Assembly (NCBI RefSeq): GCF_021347895.1
Contig: NC_067117.1
Location: forward strand, 15,099,858-15,163,857
Length of the DNA: 64,000 bases
Direction: 5' to 3'
Source of the DNA: Acanthochromis polyacanthus
Lineage: Eukaryota > Chordata > Actinopteri > Pomacentridae
In this document: positions 14,131 to 27,276 of the stretch, in pieces
How positions within the stretch are numbered: position 1 is the first letter of the stretch
How the letters are laid out: the number at the start of each line of letters is the position of its first letter
Translations under genes and position numbers: made by a program
Notes under the pieces: model-generated
The model's input: only the letters and a program-made list of their open reading frames with translations
Database searches by the model: none
What the model was told of the DNA's origin: nothing

Positions 14131-15742
14131 ATTTCTGTTTGGTACGCCACAAATGTTATTTCCTCAAAACTGCCTTATAAAAACAATTTCACTAAATTTC
14201 ACTGAGCTGAGGTTCATATTGATAACACATATGTGATCTCCGACATTATAATAATATAGATGAAGATAGTAGTAGTAGTAGTATGCATAGTGCAATGCTG
14301 AACAACTCTGGTACCGTGCACATGCAGAGCTGAAGAAGCCTCTTAGATGAGAAGTGAAACAACTTCAGAAACCAAGAAGCGAAGTCCAGTTGTCTTCTAC
14401 ATAAACACTTAGATTTACCATGATCTGGATTACTGAGAATCAACATAGACAGTAGAGACTTTCTGTAAATTAAATAGAAATAACTTGGTGATCCACAAAA
14501 AAATTATCATCTGTCACAAGTGAAGTTCCAAGTTTATCAGGTAGTAAGAGCCCTTCAAAGCATGTCATGAATTTACAGAATATAATATTGTATTTTATGA
14601 AGTAGAAATAGCAATGTTGAGATACATGAAAATTACTTGTCACATATAAGTTTTTGTTTACTCCCAAGTGATCTGTGATGGAGCACGGAAGTTTTTTTTT
14701 TACTGATTGGTAAATGTATGCTGTCTTGTGCTTTATATTTATTAATATTTCTTTATTTAAAATGTACTGTTCAGTTCTACTACAAGCTCACACTTTTAGC
14801 ATCTGGTTAGAGACAACAAAGTTTGCTTTGTGGCCTAACTGGCCCAGTGACAGTGTGCTGTTCATCAGTGATCTTACTTGACTACTATTAAACCAAAAGT
14901 AAAATAAATACAAAGATAATAAGAAAAAATCACAACTTTAGCAGAAGTTTGTTTTTTGCCTTTTGGTTTGTTTTTTTTGTTTACAATTTTCTCATCTTTA
15001 AAATGATAATATAACTGAATCCTACTTGACCAAGAGCCAAGTGGGATTCAGCAATGTAAGATTAGTATTTTGTTGAGTCTTTTAAATCTTTATCTAAACT
15101 CAAACTAAGAGTCTACAGAGCAGCTACAGTTTCACATTAGGATGTAATTTCCCCTCGCTGACCCTAAAGGAGATCTCAGCTTGATTTAATCTCCGTGTTC
15201 ATGCGTGAGTGTGTCTACGTGTGTGTTTGTCCTCCTCGATACTGGGAGTGTGCCTCTGCACAGTCCTAATGGCTGGGATGACTCTGGTGTTTATTGAAGG
15301 ATTCCTGCCTTCTCGCACCCATTGAATGTTGAGTCTTTATGGCCTCTTTGGAACTCAGTTTGTCAACACAAACACTGCAACACAAAAGCGTGTGAGTGAG
15401 AAAACGGTGCACAGGAGGAAAGGAGCCACATACTTGAAGCATCTGCTGGATTTTTATCTCGACAAACATAGCCACATATTTACCTTAGTGACTGAGGGCG
15501 AGAGGTGGATAATGTCTGCTATAATCACTTAGTCAGGCAAGGATCTCCACAACAGTCAGGAAAAGTCTATTTATTAGTGAAAAATGTCCTTTAAAATGGG
15601 CATCATGCAACACTACATATGTGTCCAAGACATTGTGTGATTTTAATTCACTTTCTTGATGCATGTGTGTGTGTAAACATGAATCTCTGTGTGTGGCTGC
15701 GTGGGAGTGTAGCAGAGAGAATGAGATGAGTTAAGGAGATGG

Positions 15743-15850
<108 letters not shown>

Positions 15851-15899
15851 TATTAGGGGGTGGGTGCATTAGTCCGTGTCAGACAGCAAAGAGTGCCGC

Positions 15900-16257
15900 A
15901 TTTATCTAGGAATCTGAGCCAAAGCAACCTCACTTACAGAGAGCGAGTGGAAGAAAGAGGAGGACGACGAGGGAGATGAACTGAGGAAAAAACGACAGAA
16001 GAAGGAGATGAAAGAAACACAGAGAGTTGAAAACAACATGGACAAGGGCAGCAACAGAAAGATCTAAACAAAAGAGTGCAAGCCAGCAAAGATTTTCCAC
16101 CTGAAGAGGCACTTTTTAGGATTTATAGGAAGGTGAACTGAAGGTTTGCAGGGATTTATCAACAAAAAGCACCTTCAGATTTGGGAACAAGGTTGGACCA
16201 CTGCTTTTCAGAGTTTAAAAGAAAGGTTAGGAAAAGCCTGCATCTCTGCATTTTCCC
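15900..16257 (+). promoter_or_regulatory. Probable promoter/5' leader of the fibrinogen-domain gene
   Basis: This purine-rich stretch precedes the first coding exon and has no intervening acceptor that I can identify, so it probably contains the 5' UTR. No TATA box or initiator can be assigned with confidence, so the transcription start is unknown. Confidence 0.35.
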
Positions 16258-19200
16258 ATGATTCCTTTCAGTTCTCTGAGCATGCTTCCTCTGCTGTCAC
16301 TGTATGTGGGAGCGCTGCTGTCCTCAGATGCATCTCCAGCCTGCGTCCATCCTCCCTGCAGGGACACTCTGGTGGCTGCACCCATCCCACCAGGGACCGG
16401 AGCAGGAGTGGGTAGCGGGGCCTGCGAGGGTCAAACTGGGACAAGGTTCTGCAGGATGGGAGTTTCACTTCCAGCCATTTCAGATGCACCTCGGAGGGTG
16501 GAGCACAGGCAAGATTTTCCCCAGGTTCAGTATAAGGTAAGTGAGCTTTGGGCTCAGGAAATGGCTTATTCTTTTCAATATGGAAATCTTAAAATATCAT
16601 TGTAAGAGAAGCCAGATGGCGCAACTTTGAACCAGCCATGTAACTGTGAGTGACAAGCTGAAGCAGATCTAAAGCTCATTTCGTTTATGTGTGCTGGTGA
16701 GCAGTGCACTATCAAGCACATGCCAGCAGGTCCTTTCTCGTGGGACACTAAACCTGGCACCACCTAACAGCCATGGAGCATTAACCATCAGCAATCAAAG
16801 AAGGGATAAAATTAGATCTGCTTTAAAAATGTCCTCATCATATGGCTGTGCTGAGCTCATGCAGCGACAGGTGTGTGAGGGACGTGATTACAACGGCTGA
16901 TGTAAGTGTAAGAGACAGCCTGAGAGTGACACTCACTCAGTTCATGAGTGGGTTATCCTTGGAGATGTCATCTTCCAAACGAAGGGATGCATTTAACCAA
17001 ATTTTTGGATACGAAGACTATTCTATTCTATTCTATTCTATTCTATTCTATTTTCGATGTCCAACACAATGTCTTATGAAGAAGTACCTGTATTTGTGGG
17101 CACTGTGTTGCAGGCTGGAGGTGTCAAAGAGCGTCTGGTTCAGCTGCAGCGCTGCATGCGCTCTCTCCAGGAAACAGGGGGGCCCTGGAGTCACGGGGGC
17201 CAGGAGAGCAACTCTCTCGGGGCCATCCTGGCTTTAATGGCAGCTGTGCTGACAGAGTGTGACCTCCACTGTCACAGCCAGGCCCTTGGGGCGATGGCCA
17301 AACGACTGGGTGAGTCGTGCACATTTATATCCCCCCACCTCTGCAACACTCGGACAAACATGTAGACACATACACACACAGACACAAATGCCAGCGCCAT
17401 CACTCCCCCACACATAGTAAACAGAACCTCAATGAGGCCTGCTAAGTGTCGGTCATAGGTGAGTGCATAGGAATTTAACTGCACAGAGAAGCATGGCGAA
17501 AACCCCGCATACGTGCACACACAGACACATACAGTAGAGGTCTAGATGTGAAGAAGCTTCAAAGAGCTATCACATAATCCCTTTGTGAAGTACATAAAGA
17601 CAAAGGTTCTATTTTCAGCGCCTGACAACAGTGTGATGTGTCTCCCTGATAACCTAATCCTGCTCTGGGTTGACAGAGAGCGCAGCAGTGGGAAGAGAGG
17701 GGGAGAAGGACCTGCTGCTGTTCCTGAAGAGCATCACACAGCATCCACCCACAGGTGAGAGCACAGGAGGTGATCATGCGACTTGTTGTTGATTAACAAG
17801 CTGAATTAAACTGTGTTTGGCTCTCAGTTGCCCCCGTGGAGAGGTTACATCCTCAGGACTGTGCAGAGATATACAGACTCGGCATCAAAGAGAATGGAAT
17901 CTACACCATCCAGCCTGACCTGCACGGGCCGGCGCTGGAGGTATTTCAGATTCACCACACTCATAAAACACACAGACAGACCCCCGCCCTGCTGCTCTTA
18001 TTTTAGAGATCTGCTGCTATCCGTGGGTCAGTAAAACCTGGGTTTTATAATATCAGTCTTTGTTTTGACTCAGGCTAAATGTGACATGGAGTCGGCGGGT
18101 GGTGGGTGGACAGTGATCCAGAATCGGCAGGACGGCTCTGTGGACTTCAACAGAACATGGCAAGAGTACCGGGAGGGTTTCGGCAGTCTGCAAGGAGAAC
18201 ACTGGCTGGGCAATGCAGCGCTGCACGCCCTCACCTCCACCGGCCAGCACCAGCTCCGCATCGAGCTGGAGGACTGGCATCAACAGAAGCGCCAGGCCAC
18301 CTACAGCAACTTTAAAGTGGCCTCAGAGGCACAGAGGTGAAGTGAAGTGAAAACACACGTAATTATCTGCACTAGATGATGGGAGTTACCTGGATGAGAC
18401 ATAAAGTTGAAGAAAAAGACCTCGGCCAGCAAGTTCACTATAGCAAAACTTCACTCTTTTCAATCACAACCTTATCTGCTTTCACAGTGAAATGATGAAC
18501 ATTAACATGGTCTTAGATGCACACACAACAGTTCTGCCGGCTTTGAAAGAATTTTGGATATTTGGCCTAGGGAATTTCTGTGCCATTATATGTCCACTGG
18601 GTTCTCAAAAGGTGATGTCTTATACTTCCATACATCAATCAGTATTTAGCAGCACTTGGTTGAAACCGTGATGGGAGATTTGGGGTTCTTTTCTCAGGTT
18701 TGTGAGCCACTTCCAATCAGATTTGATCAACTCAGTCCACACAGAAATGATAAAGCGTAAGTGCAGTTGACTCATAACCATTTTTTTCAACTTTCAAGGG
18801 CTTTGAGGCCTTTGTCATCCTTGAAATAAAGGTTTGGCCTTTTGCTAAATGTGACATGAAGTCGGCGGGTGGTGGGTGGACAGTGATCCAGAATCAGCAG
18901 GATGGCTCGGGGGAATCTCTGTGACCCAAAGTGTTTATTTCAGAAGCAAATCAGATCTGAAAATGCAACATCAGAGTGGTGTAATGCAGATAATTGGTAG
19001 CGTATGCCTTGTCGTGTTTAATTTTTCACTTTTCTGGTCTTACATACTGGGCAAACGCGCGCTTGTGTCTGACACACATTTACTCCATTTACAACAGATG
19101 GATGATGATTCAAAAGATAAACTTCAATAAATCAGAAGAGAAACAGAAGAAATTCAGTTGCCTTCATTCAAAACGACTTAAACGTATATCAGCAAAAGAA

Positions 19201-19797
19201 GAAGTGGGGGAACATGATCTCTTTGAAAGAACAGTTTTCATCCTTACAGCAAAATTCAGATACGTGCATGATCGATGGCAAAAACCACCAAAGCTGCTCT
19301 GGTAGCTGGTGGTGACTCAGCACTTCACTGTTTACACTCCTCCATGGCCTCTGTTCATAGAGATACCAACTGACGTGGCAGCTTGATTAAAAAATGAGCA
19401 TGCAAAGATCATTTACTCAGATTTTAGCGAAACCATGTTGCTTCTGTCTTTCAGGTATCGTCTGACAGCCAGGGAGTACTCTGGTGATGCAGGCAACGCT
19501 CTGAGCTACAGTAAGCGTTACAACCACGACGGCAGATCTTTCAGCACCGCTGACAGAGACCACGACCGTTACACATCTGGAAACTGTGGTCAGTACTATG
19601 GTGCAGGCTGGTGGTTTGATGCCTGCCTGGCTGCTAACCTGAATGGACGGTATTACCGAGGGCGCTACAGTGGGGTGACCAACGGCATCTACTGGGGGAC
19701 GTGGTACATCCTGACAGACGGACGAACTGGAGAAAGATACTCCTTCAAGAGGGTGGAGGTGAAGACGAGACCCAAGAACTTTGTGGGAGCACACTAA
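16258..19797 (+). CDS. Secreted fibrinogen C-terminal domain protein, fibroleukin (FGL2)-like
   Basis: Six coding exons join in phase: 16258-16536, 17114-17309, 17677-17754, 17828-17940, 18074-18336 and 19455-19797 (stop TAA). They give 423 residues; human FGL2 has 439. Residues 1-25 form a hydrophobic signal peptide (a second Met at 9 could also start it). Residues 26-190 have scattered cysteines, no collagen repeat and a short amphipathic stretch (VKERLVQLQRCMRSLQE). The fibrinogen domain spans about 194-419: paired cysteines C196/C225, GGGWTVIQNRQDGSVDF, the calcium-site DRDHD (343-347), C354/C367 and WWFDACLAANLNGRYY. Such proteins are extracellular lectin-like or receptor-binding ligands. 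FGL2 usually has far fewer introns, so this may be another member of the FGL/angiopoietin-like group. The ligand is unknown. Confidence 0.88.
17021..17052 (+). repeat. (TTCTA)n short tandem repeat
   Basis: Six to seven TTCTA units lie in intron 1 of the fibrinogen-domain gene, 60 bp upstream of exon 2. Confidence 0.9.
18844..18909 (+). pseudogene. Duplicated fragment of exon 5 inside intron 5
   Basis: Sixty-six bases match the first 66 bases of exon 5 (18074-18139) with about four differences, including ATGGAG to ATGAAG, CGGCAG to CAGCAG and GACGGC to GATGGC. The exon's CAG acceptor is replaced by TTTTG and homology ends abruptly at 18909, so this copy cannot splice as a normal exon. It is a partial internal duplication. 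Confidence 0.9.
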
Positions 19798-20130
19798 AGA
19801 CTCACAGCTCATAGTGGGAGATTTTCTGCACAGTAGACTACAGTAATAATCACACCAGACACTGATGAAAAACCTGTTTTGCATAGTTTTGATTTAATAG
19901 ATGTCTTAGACACTGTCTGTGCATCACTGTTGTTAGAGCAGCTTTTGTGCCACTTATCACCTACATGCAAATGGCAGCTAATACTGTTTGAAGACTGTTT
20001 GAAGCTACACTTTTGTTCTCGATGGGGTTTCTCATTGTGATGCTTCATAAGAGTGAAACAAAGAAATGCATATTTGAAAACACTGCGTGTGGAAGCTGAT
20101 GTGTAATAAATTCACATAATCTTTATTGTA
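19798..20130 (+). other. 3' UTR of the fibrinogen-domain gene with polyA signal
   Basis: The sequence after the TAA stop has no further coding exon. An AATAAA at 20105-20110 followed by a T/G-containing stretch is the first good cleavage signal, suggesting a UTR of about 330 bases. Confidence 0.55.
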
Positions 20131-20883
20131 CATTAGAAAAAACATATACACTACTTTAAATAATCACTAGGTTGTGTGGTGAGACATTTTAATTCAGTTT
20201 ATTTTTGATTCAGCCATCAAATAGGTGTATAGTATAATTACATTAACAAAATCAACAATCTGTTTTTCAGTAGTGACTCAGGTTTAGGTGGAATTTATCT
20301 ATTTCTCCATTTACGCAACCCACCACAAATAAAAGACGAGATTATTCACACTTGTAGCCCTCAAAAATAGATTTTAAACTGTATATTACCATTACTCAAC
20401 TGTAGATAGAATCCCCTTTTAATTTTTGTTATAGCTTTTTGTAAATTGAATTTATAAATACCTCTCAGATTTACTCTTCTGTATCAAAAAAGAAACTTTT
20501 GCCTTACATTATCATATATTAAATTATTACATTTTACCATATGGAGTTTTTGAAACAGTGAATTAGTGTGATCAGTGTGGCCAGCCTTAATCATAATACA
20601 TGTACCTGGTTTTTATAGTACGACTATTAAATGTATTGTTGCTTTAAATGTCAACTCCAAGAATTTCAAACACTAAGAAATGTCTGGAAGTGAGCAGTAA
20701 TTTATCTGTGTATACAATATGATTTAATATGTGCCTAGATTGATAGATAATTGCTATAGAATTAGACGTTTTTATCTTTAATATAGTCAAAATGTTGTTT
20801 CCATGTTAGTTTGTGATCAATCACAACTACTTAGAACTTTGTTTCAGAAACTCATTCAATTTCAGCATCACAGATTTTTTAGG

Positions 20884-21130
20884 TTAGATAGATAGATAGA
20901 TAAAATCTTTATTAATCCCACAGCGGGAAAATTTACAGTGTACAGCAGCAAATAGAACATTTGAATAAAAAAGAGTGCAGTACACAATGCACACAGTGCA
21001 TATATATAAAAAAATATTTTCTTCAGAACTAAACAAAAAGCTTTATTGTCATTGTAATGCAGTGGAAGGCAGCAATATAACCACATTTTAAAGGCACTTG
21101 CTGAGTAAAATGTCTGCAAAACAAAAAGTC
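20884..21130 (-). mobile_element. LINE-type 3' tail fragment with GATA-repeat end
   Basis: The stretch starts (GATA)4, then AATCTTTATTAATCCCACAG and GGGAAAATTTACAG. This is the reverse complement of a 3' end seen on many fish non-LTR retrotransposons. No reverse transcriptase frame is present, so it is a 5'-truncated copy. The family (Rex-like or other) is uncertain. Confidence 0.55.
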
Positions 21131-21227
21131 TATAAAATTATGCAAAATTTTATGCAATATCCTCACTACTTTTCAAAAACCATGAACTTGGTTTTCATAA
21201 TTTTAAATGTGTCAACATGCAGTTGAT

Positions 21228-21450
21228 CACTACGGCATGGCTCAGTGGGCAGAGTGGCCGTCTTGTAACTGGAAGGTTGCTGGTTCGATCCTTGACATGG
21301 CAAGGTGTCCCTGTGCAAGACACCTAACCCCTAATTGCTCCTGGTGGGTCATGGTTAGTGCTTTGCATGGTAGCTCCCGCCATCAATGGGTGAATGTGAC
21401 GTATCATGTAAAGTGCTTTGGATAAAAACGCTATATAAACACAACCATTA
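21228..21450 (+). mobile_element. tRNA-derived SINE (V-SINE/HE1-like)
   Basis: A tRNA-like head has the A-box TGGCTCAGTGG (21238-21248) and a perfect B-box GGTTCGATCC (21282-21291). The body follows, with the tail AAAGTGCTTTGGATAAAAAC and GCTATATAAAC. The layout is that of teleost tRNA-derived SINEs. It is not a functional tRNA gene, because it cannot form the acceptor stem. Confidence 0.85.
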
Positions 21451-22441
21451 AAGGTTTAACCATATTACAACCCCTGCACATCCAGAATAACAAAGAGGAA
21501 CCTGAACCCAAACTGCACATGAAAGTGACCCATTTAGCGTGCATGCCTTAATCCTGGTGGTTTGCACATATTTCTACCTGCCTGAGCGCCGTGACCTAAT
21601 AAAATACAAACTGTCTGCTCATGAATTTTAGGTCAGATGATGTCACGAGAGTCAAGAGGTCATCATGTCCTTGCAGAGGACACAACCAGTTGCTAGATAG
21701 ACACCTCCTAAAATTCAAATTCCATCACACTGCCATTCATGTGACCGGGAGCCGATAGGGATTTAAAGCTCCATTTCTGTCCAGCCACAGCTCTCTATCT
21801 TCTGCCTCCAACCCAGAGCTCACAGTTTGACACCAAACAGAGAGTAACCCACTTTTGCAGAGGCATTTTTCCCACCTCACCTTACTAATACTTTCCCAGC
21901 CCCAGGCCTGACATACTGATGCTGACTGTTCGGAGTCGTATTCTGTCGTCATACTCCAAAATCATCCTCCACCCACAGCTATCAGCACACACACAAACCC
22001 ACACTCAGCCTCACCTGCTCTCGAGAGTTGGCGTCAGGCCGGCGGCTCCCTCCCTGGCTGCGCTTCACAAAGCCCTTTCTGGGAGTTTAGAGCTTGTGTG
22101 TGAGCGGTGAGTGTGTGTCTCACCGTGTTTGTAAAATGCTGCACCTATTTTTGCAGCATTTGCGATGAGCTGCCAGTCTCTCCAACAAGAAGGGGATCTA
22201 ATATTAACCAGAGAAGGGCCTGAGGAGCTGATTCTGATTTGTACCCTAATGACTTGCCGTGGCATTGACATACATGAGTTTTACACACTAGGACACGGCA
22301 TTATACATGTATGCACACACACACATGCACACACAAACACGCACACCATGCAAAGTTAGCTCTCTCAGCAGGTCAGGAGGAGCATGATATGCTTGGCTTC
22401 ATAAAAACAAATGGCTCCCATTGTACACACCATGGAGACTT

Positions 22442-22484
22442 AATTATTATTATGTATATTATTATTATTATTATTATTATTATG
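22442..22484 (+). repeat. (TTA)n microsatellite
   Basis: TTA/ATT trinucleotide units run with one interruption (TATGTA). Confidence 0.9.
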
Positions 22485-22611
22485 CATTACACATGTGCTT
22501 CAATACACACACAAACCACAACGCAGACACAGCAGACAGTTAACCATAAGCAATCAAGATCAACCACCCATGAAACCCATTTTATGTATCAGCTTTCTCA
22601 TTTGATTTCAT

Positions 22612-22764
<153 letters not shown>

Positions 22765-22809
22765 TTTGTATCACTAGAGAAAACAGTGCAGCTTGAAAGT
22801 CTCCATGTT

Positions 22810-22823
22810 CTGCCCCCTGGTGG
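22810..22823 (-). promoter_or_regulatory. CTCF-like motif
   Basis: The minus strand reads CCACCAGGGGGCAG, which fits every position of the vertebrate CTCF core CCASYAGRKGGCRS. It lies between the fibrinogen-domain gene and gata2 and could mark a domain boundary. Binding is not shown by sequence alone. Confidence 0.5.
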
Positions 22824-25800
22824 CTCCTGATCATATGGAAGAAATTTAAAAAAAAAGTTTTGCTGCAGTTGAGGATTACTGCTAAAATCCGCCTTGTAGC
22901 AATTAAGCTGCATGGGCAAATCTCTAGTTGGTGTAAATTAGGCTTTTATACTTTAGAGATGCTCTTGAAATGTTCTGGATTCTGACAAATTTCTCAGTCA
23001 CACCCCAATACCTTAAAAAGACATTCATTCTATATTATCATCAAAAAGGAATCAGGATTAAGTCCCTCCTGCAACTTTCTATTCATCCTTCCGGCCCTCT
23101 ATTCTGCATCACTCTCTCATACGAACAATATCCCACAAATGTATGAATCCTCTCCTTGGTTTTGATTCTGCAAATTCTGAGCTGCAATCACATTAAACAT
23201 CAATCTGTCCTCTTCTTCTCTCCTCCTCTCTGCATCCATCAGTCTTGTTGACAAGGGAGGAACAGAGGCCCAGGGTTGTGTCACCACAGTATCCTGGCAC
23301 CGTGTCTGGAGTGGGGTGATAGTGGCGCTGCTGCAGGGTGTGAGGGGTACCGGCAGGCTCTGCTGCCCCAGGGCCGGAAGCCCAGACTGGGCAGCGGTTA
23401 GCCAGCACATCCCTTTGAGTAACACAGAGCTCCTCTGAGGGAAGTTCCCCTGTGATCTGTGCCATTTCTGAAGCACCAGAAGAAAATATCAGGCTGGAAA
23501 CTTATCTAGATATTAGTGCGTTGACCTTTTTGTAGCATTCAGGCATCTATTCTGTAAGGGGCACACATTTAAAGGATAGTTCACTTCAGAGTGTCGTTTG
23601 ATTCAGCAGCATTTTAAACATGGTAGTCACACAAATTTAACACAATATGATCAAAATTTAATCCCAAAATGGCCATTCAAGAAAATGTATTTCCTGTCTA
23701 TATCTTCTATCCATTCTCCACCATTCACCCAACATTATTAACAGCGATCATTCAGTAATCAGTCTCACTCTAGATAAATAATAATAACAATATGCATGAC
23801 GGCTGAGTCACGCTTCTTCATACATTTCACTATTTGTCTCAAGTACAAATGGCATTTTCCTTTAGAATATGTAGAACGTTAATCGGGATTCGCAGAAGCA
23901 AAGAAAAACAGCTGAGATAAAAGTTTAATATTTAGGCAGGCAATTTATACAAAGAAAGATTTTGTCTTGCTTCTGTGGTCTGCAGTTCAAACATCAGCAG
24001 CTCCTGTTCAACTATGCAACAGTAAATGAAGATGGAGACACATGCCAGTTTATCCAGTTAACAGCAGGTGGCAATGTTGGCTAGAGGAAATCTGGAAAGC
24101 AACTCTAGGATTTTCACATGAGAAGCTATGCCTCAGTCCTGAGCAAAGGAGGAAGAAACGCTGTGAGTAGAAATTAAAGAATAATGGCTTTATTGTTTCA
24201 TATAAGAAACAGCCAAAGACTAAAACTGTGTTAATCTTTGAGTCGGTTTATGTGAAGGCTGGTGATCAAGAAGGTAACTGATGTTATAAGTCCATGTTTT
24301 ATGTTTCAGCTGGATGCTTCTGATGTCTCAGTAAGATAAGTGCACTTGCCTTTCATCCATTTCAGACAATCAGATAGCTTTGACTGAGAATCTGTTAAAA
24401 TGTTGAACTTAGACACCCCACCACAAAAAAAATCCGTCTGCAGTGCCTCTTTTCAACACCGGGGGCACTATAATTGAGAATAAAGGTCAAAGGACAAAAA
24501 CTGTCCATGGTGACAACAGTTTTCATACTGTGTTTCTAACATTACAATACATTTTAACGTGGGATATTGAGAAAACAAACCTTTGGCTCACCAGCAGAGT
24601 GTCTGCAGTGGAAAACGGTGAGGAGGCAGCATGAAAGACTCGGATGGAGGCGATGAACTTAGTGACCTGCAGTGGAAGGAACTCTTCATTCTTTAATCTG
24701 CTCTCAGGGTGATAAGGGTGTGCATGGTGGCTGTCAAGGGTAAAGAAGGGGGGAGCAATGTTCACTGTTCAGGGGTGGGGAGGAAGCAGGAGCGGGTGAG
24801 GTTTGAAAGGTGTGTGAGCGTAACAGGCCGTTAGAGGCTCCCCTTCCCTGACCACAGGACCACTGAGAGACAGCATGTGCCTGCTTTTAATACTGGTCCT
24901 GCAGAAAACCAGAGCAAGGCAGCGTTCCGTTTGAAACCGGAATTCACCAGAACAAGTGTATCCTGATGTGGTGAGATGCTGGGGGTGAGGAGGGGAGAGG
25001 AGGGAGGGAGGACACAGAGGGCGCCATGTGGCAGGCCTCACTCCATCTCTGGTCTAAATCTGCACATGAAAGCGGAGGTGGAGAGGGTTTTTGCAGGCAG
25101 TGGGAGGAAGCACTAGAGGGTGTTTGCAACACTAAATGAAATTTTAATAAATACAAATATTTATGTGGTTAAAACTCAGCATGTGTGTCATCTTTCTGAG
25201 ACCCCGAATGACTGCAGAGGCCTCCAGGACTTCCTGGTGAAACATCTTTTCATTTCTTTACATTGCAAAGCTGATTGCTTACTGACTGCAACCATTTTTG
25301 ATCAGTTTCTGACCCTAGTGATTGTAATAAAGCTCAACAATTCTGTAAAGCAGCTATAATCAGTGCTTTCACAGATGTCATCACAACTTCTATGTGAAAG
25401 ATGTTACTCATAATAAAGAATCCACAGTGTCTAGATGCAAAAGGTAGTGGGTTAGCATTGTAGCATATATGTATTTATGTATATACCTTCACTGAGCAAC
25501 ACATAAATACTACACAGGGTCTCATTTCTCTGTCAAAAGAGCCTAAATTCATTGCATCCATGCTTCCAGAAGATGCTGCAAACACTGCTTTGAGTTTGTG
25601 CTCCGTGTTTACATGACTACATCACATATTTCCTATAAATTCTGTACATTCATGCTGTTGATCTCCTGTCTACCACATCGGAACGCTCTGCTATTGGATT
25701 CAGATCTCGTGACTGTTTAGTGAGGCCTTGAAGTACACTGAACTTCATATCGTACTCGTTAAAACAAAGTTTGCCCGCTACAGCCTCAGTCTATTCTCAG

Positions 25801-26549
25801 GTGACATGAGTTTAACCTGACGTGGTCGTAGGATCATGACATAAAGCACCAATGCAGTTTCCCTCCAGCAGTTCACTTTTTCTTCTCTGGTGGTGCTGTT
25901 CCATCATAATCCACCAAACTGTCACTCTGGTATGAGCGTAAGAAGGAGAAAAATAGCAAGAGAAAAGGTGAGGAGATTGAGAATGCTGATCAGGCAGACT
26001 CTGTTCCTCAAATCACAGGATCATCTAATCTGATAATACCTACTGACATAAAAACACACAAGGGAAACCTCCCGAAGGTCAGAAGCGGCTCATCATAGTC
26101 CACATGAAATACCAGGAAATGTCTGACAATTATTAAATCCAACAAATTTGCACATTGTGTTTGTAAAATTATGAAACATAAAGAGAGAGAGAAAAAGAGA
26201 GAGTGTGTGTTGTGGAAGAAGCGAAGTAGAGTATGAAGGATGTGGTAAAGCAGCCCAATGGTCAGCTGTGTTTCTCTTCTCGCTGTCACTTTCTCTCCTG
26301 CACCTGCAGATTTGTGGCAAAACAGACACACAAACACGTCTTGTAACTGCAGTCTCACAGCGTCAGGGTCCTCTGTGTGAGCAGCAGCTAAGGACACAGT
26401 GAATTCGTCTAAATGCTTTGATATATTGTTTTGTTGTTGTTGTGTTTGTGTTTATGTGCGTGTGTGTGTGTGTGTGTAGTAGGCATCTCCCTATACAAAG
26501 ACAGAGAGCGAGACAAGAGATGGATCAGATCTGGTTTATTCCGTCTCTC

Positions 26550-26678
<129 letters not shown>

Positions 26679-27276
26679 CAGGATGGGTTAGCTCTGCAGA
26701 ATCAGCTTAAGCAAAGACATTTGTGCACAGGAGGAGGAAAGTCAGCGGATTTATATCCTCAAAATCACAGCGGATCAGACAGAATGCTCAGAGAGATGCA
26801 CAATAAACAAAGCAGTCACACACATACCTTGACACATAATCAAGTGCACATGAACACAGAAACTCAGTATTTAGGCATATGGACGCTCTCAGAAGCTGCT
26901 CAAGACTTTGTCATACAAGAGATGGACGTGATGCTTTCGTTTATGTACTTCTGGAGGTCAAGGCCACTCAGTTCCCTTTATGAAACACATACATTTCAAC
27001 AAAGATAAATAGTTCATCTATCCGAGTTAATTTTGTTTGTAGCCATGGTAGCATCTAACTCTGATGAAAAGATGTCAGTTCAACACTAAACAACCACAAC
27101 CTTAGAACAACTAATAGGTAAAGTGAATGATCATCTCAGTATAATGTAATGATTTGTTGGAAAACTTCATGTTCTGGCATGTATGTCGATGCTACTTTAA
27201 CATACACCACCCTCTAAATACTGTTGCAGTCATTGCTAGTATCTCCTCCATTAGGACAATGTGCCCTGTACCACAG

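Noticed and set aside
16842..17237. 131-codon frame overlapping exon 2 of the fibrinogen-domain gene
   Set aside because: It is in a different frame from the spliced exon and includes the TTCTA repeat; it is a shadow frame.
21238..21300. tRNA gene
   Set aside because: A- and B-boxes are present but the cloverleaf cannot close and a SINE body with a typical tail follows; it is a SINE.
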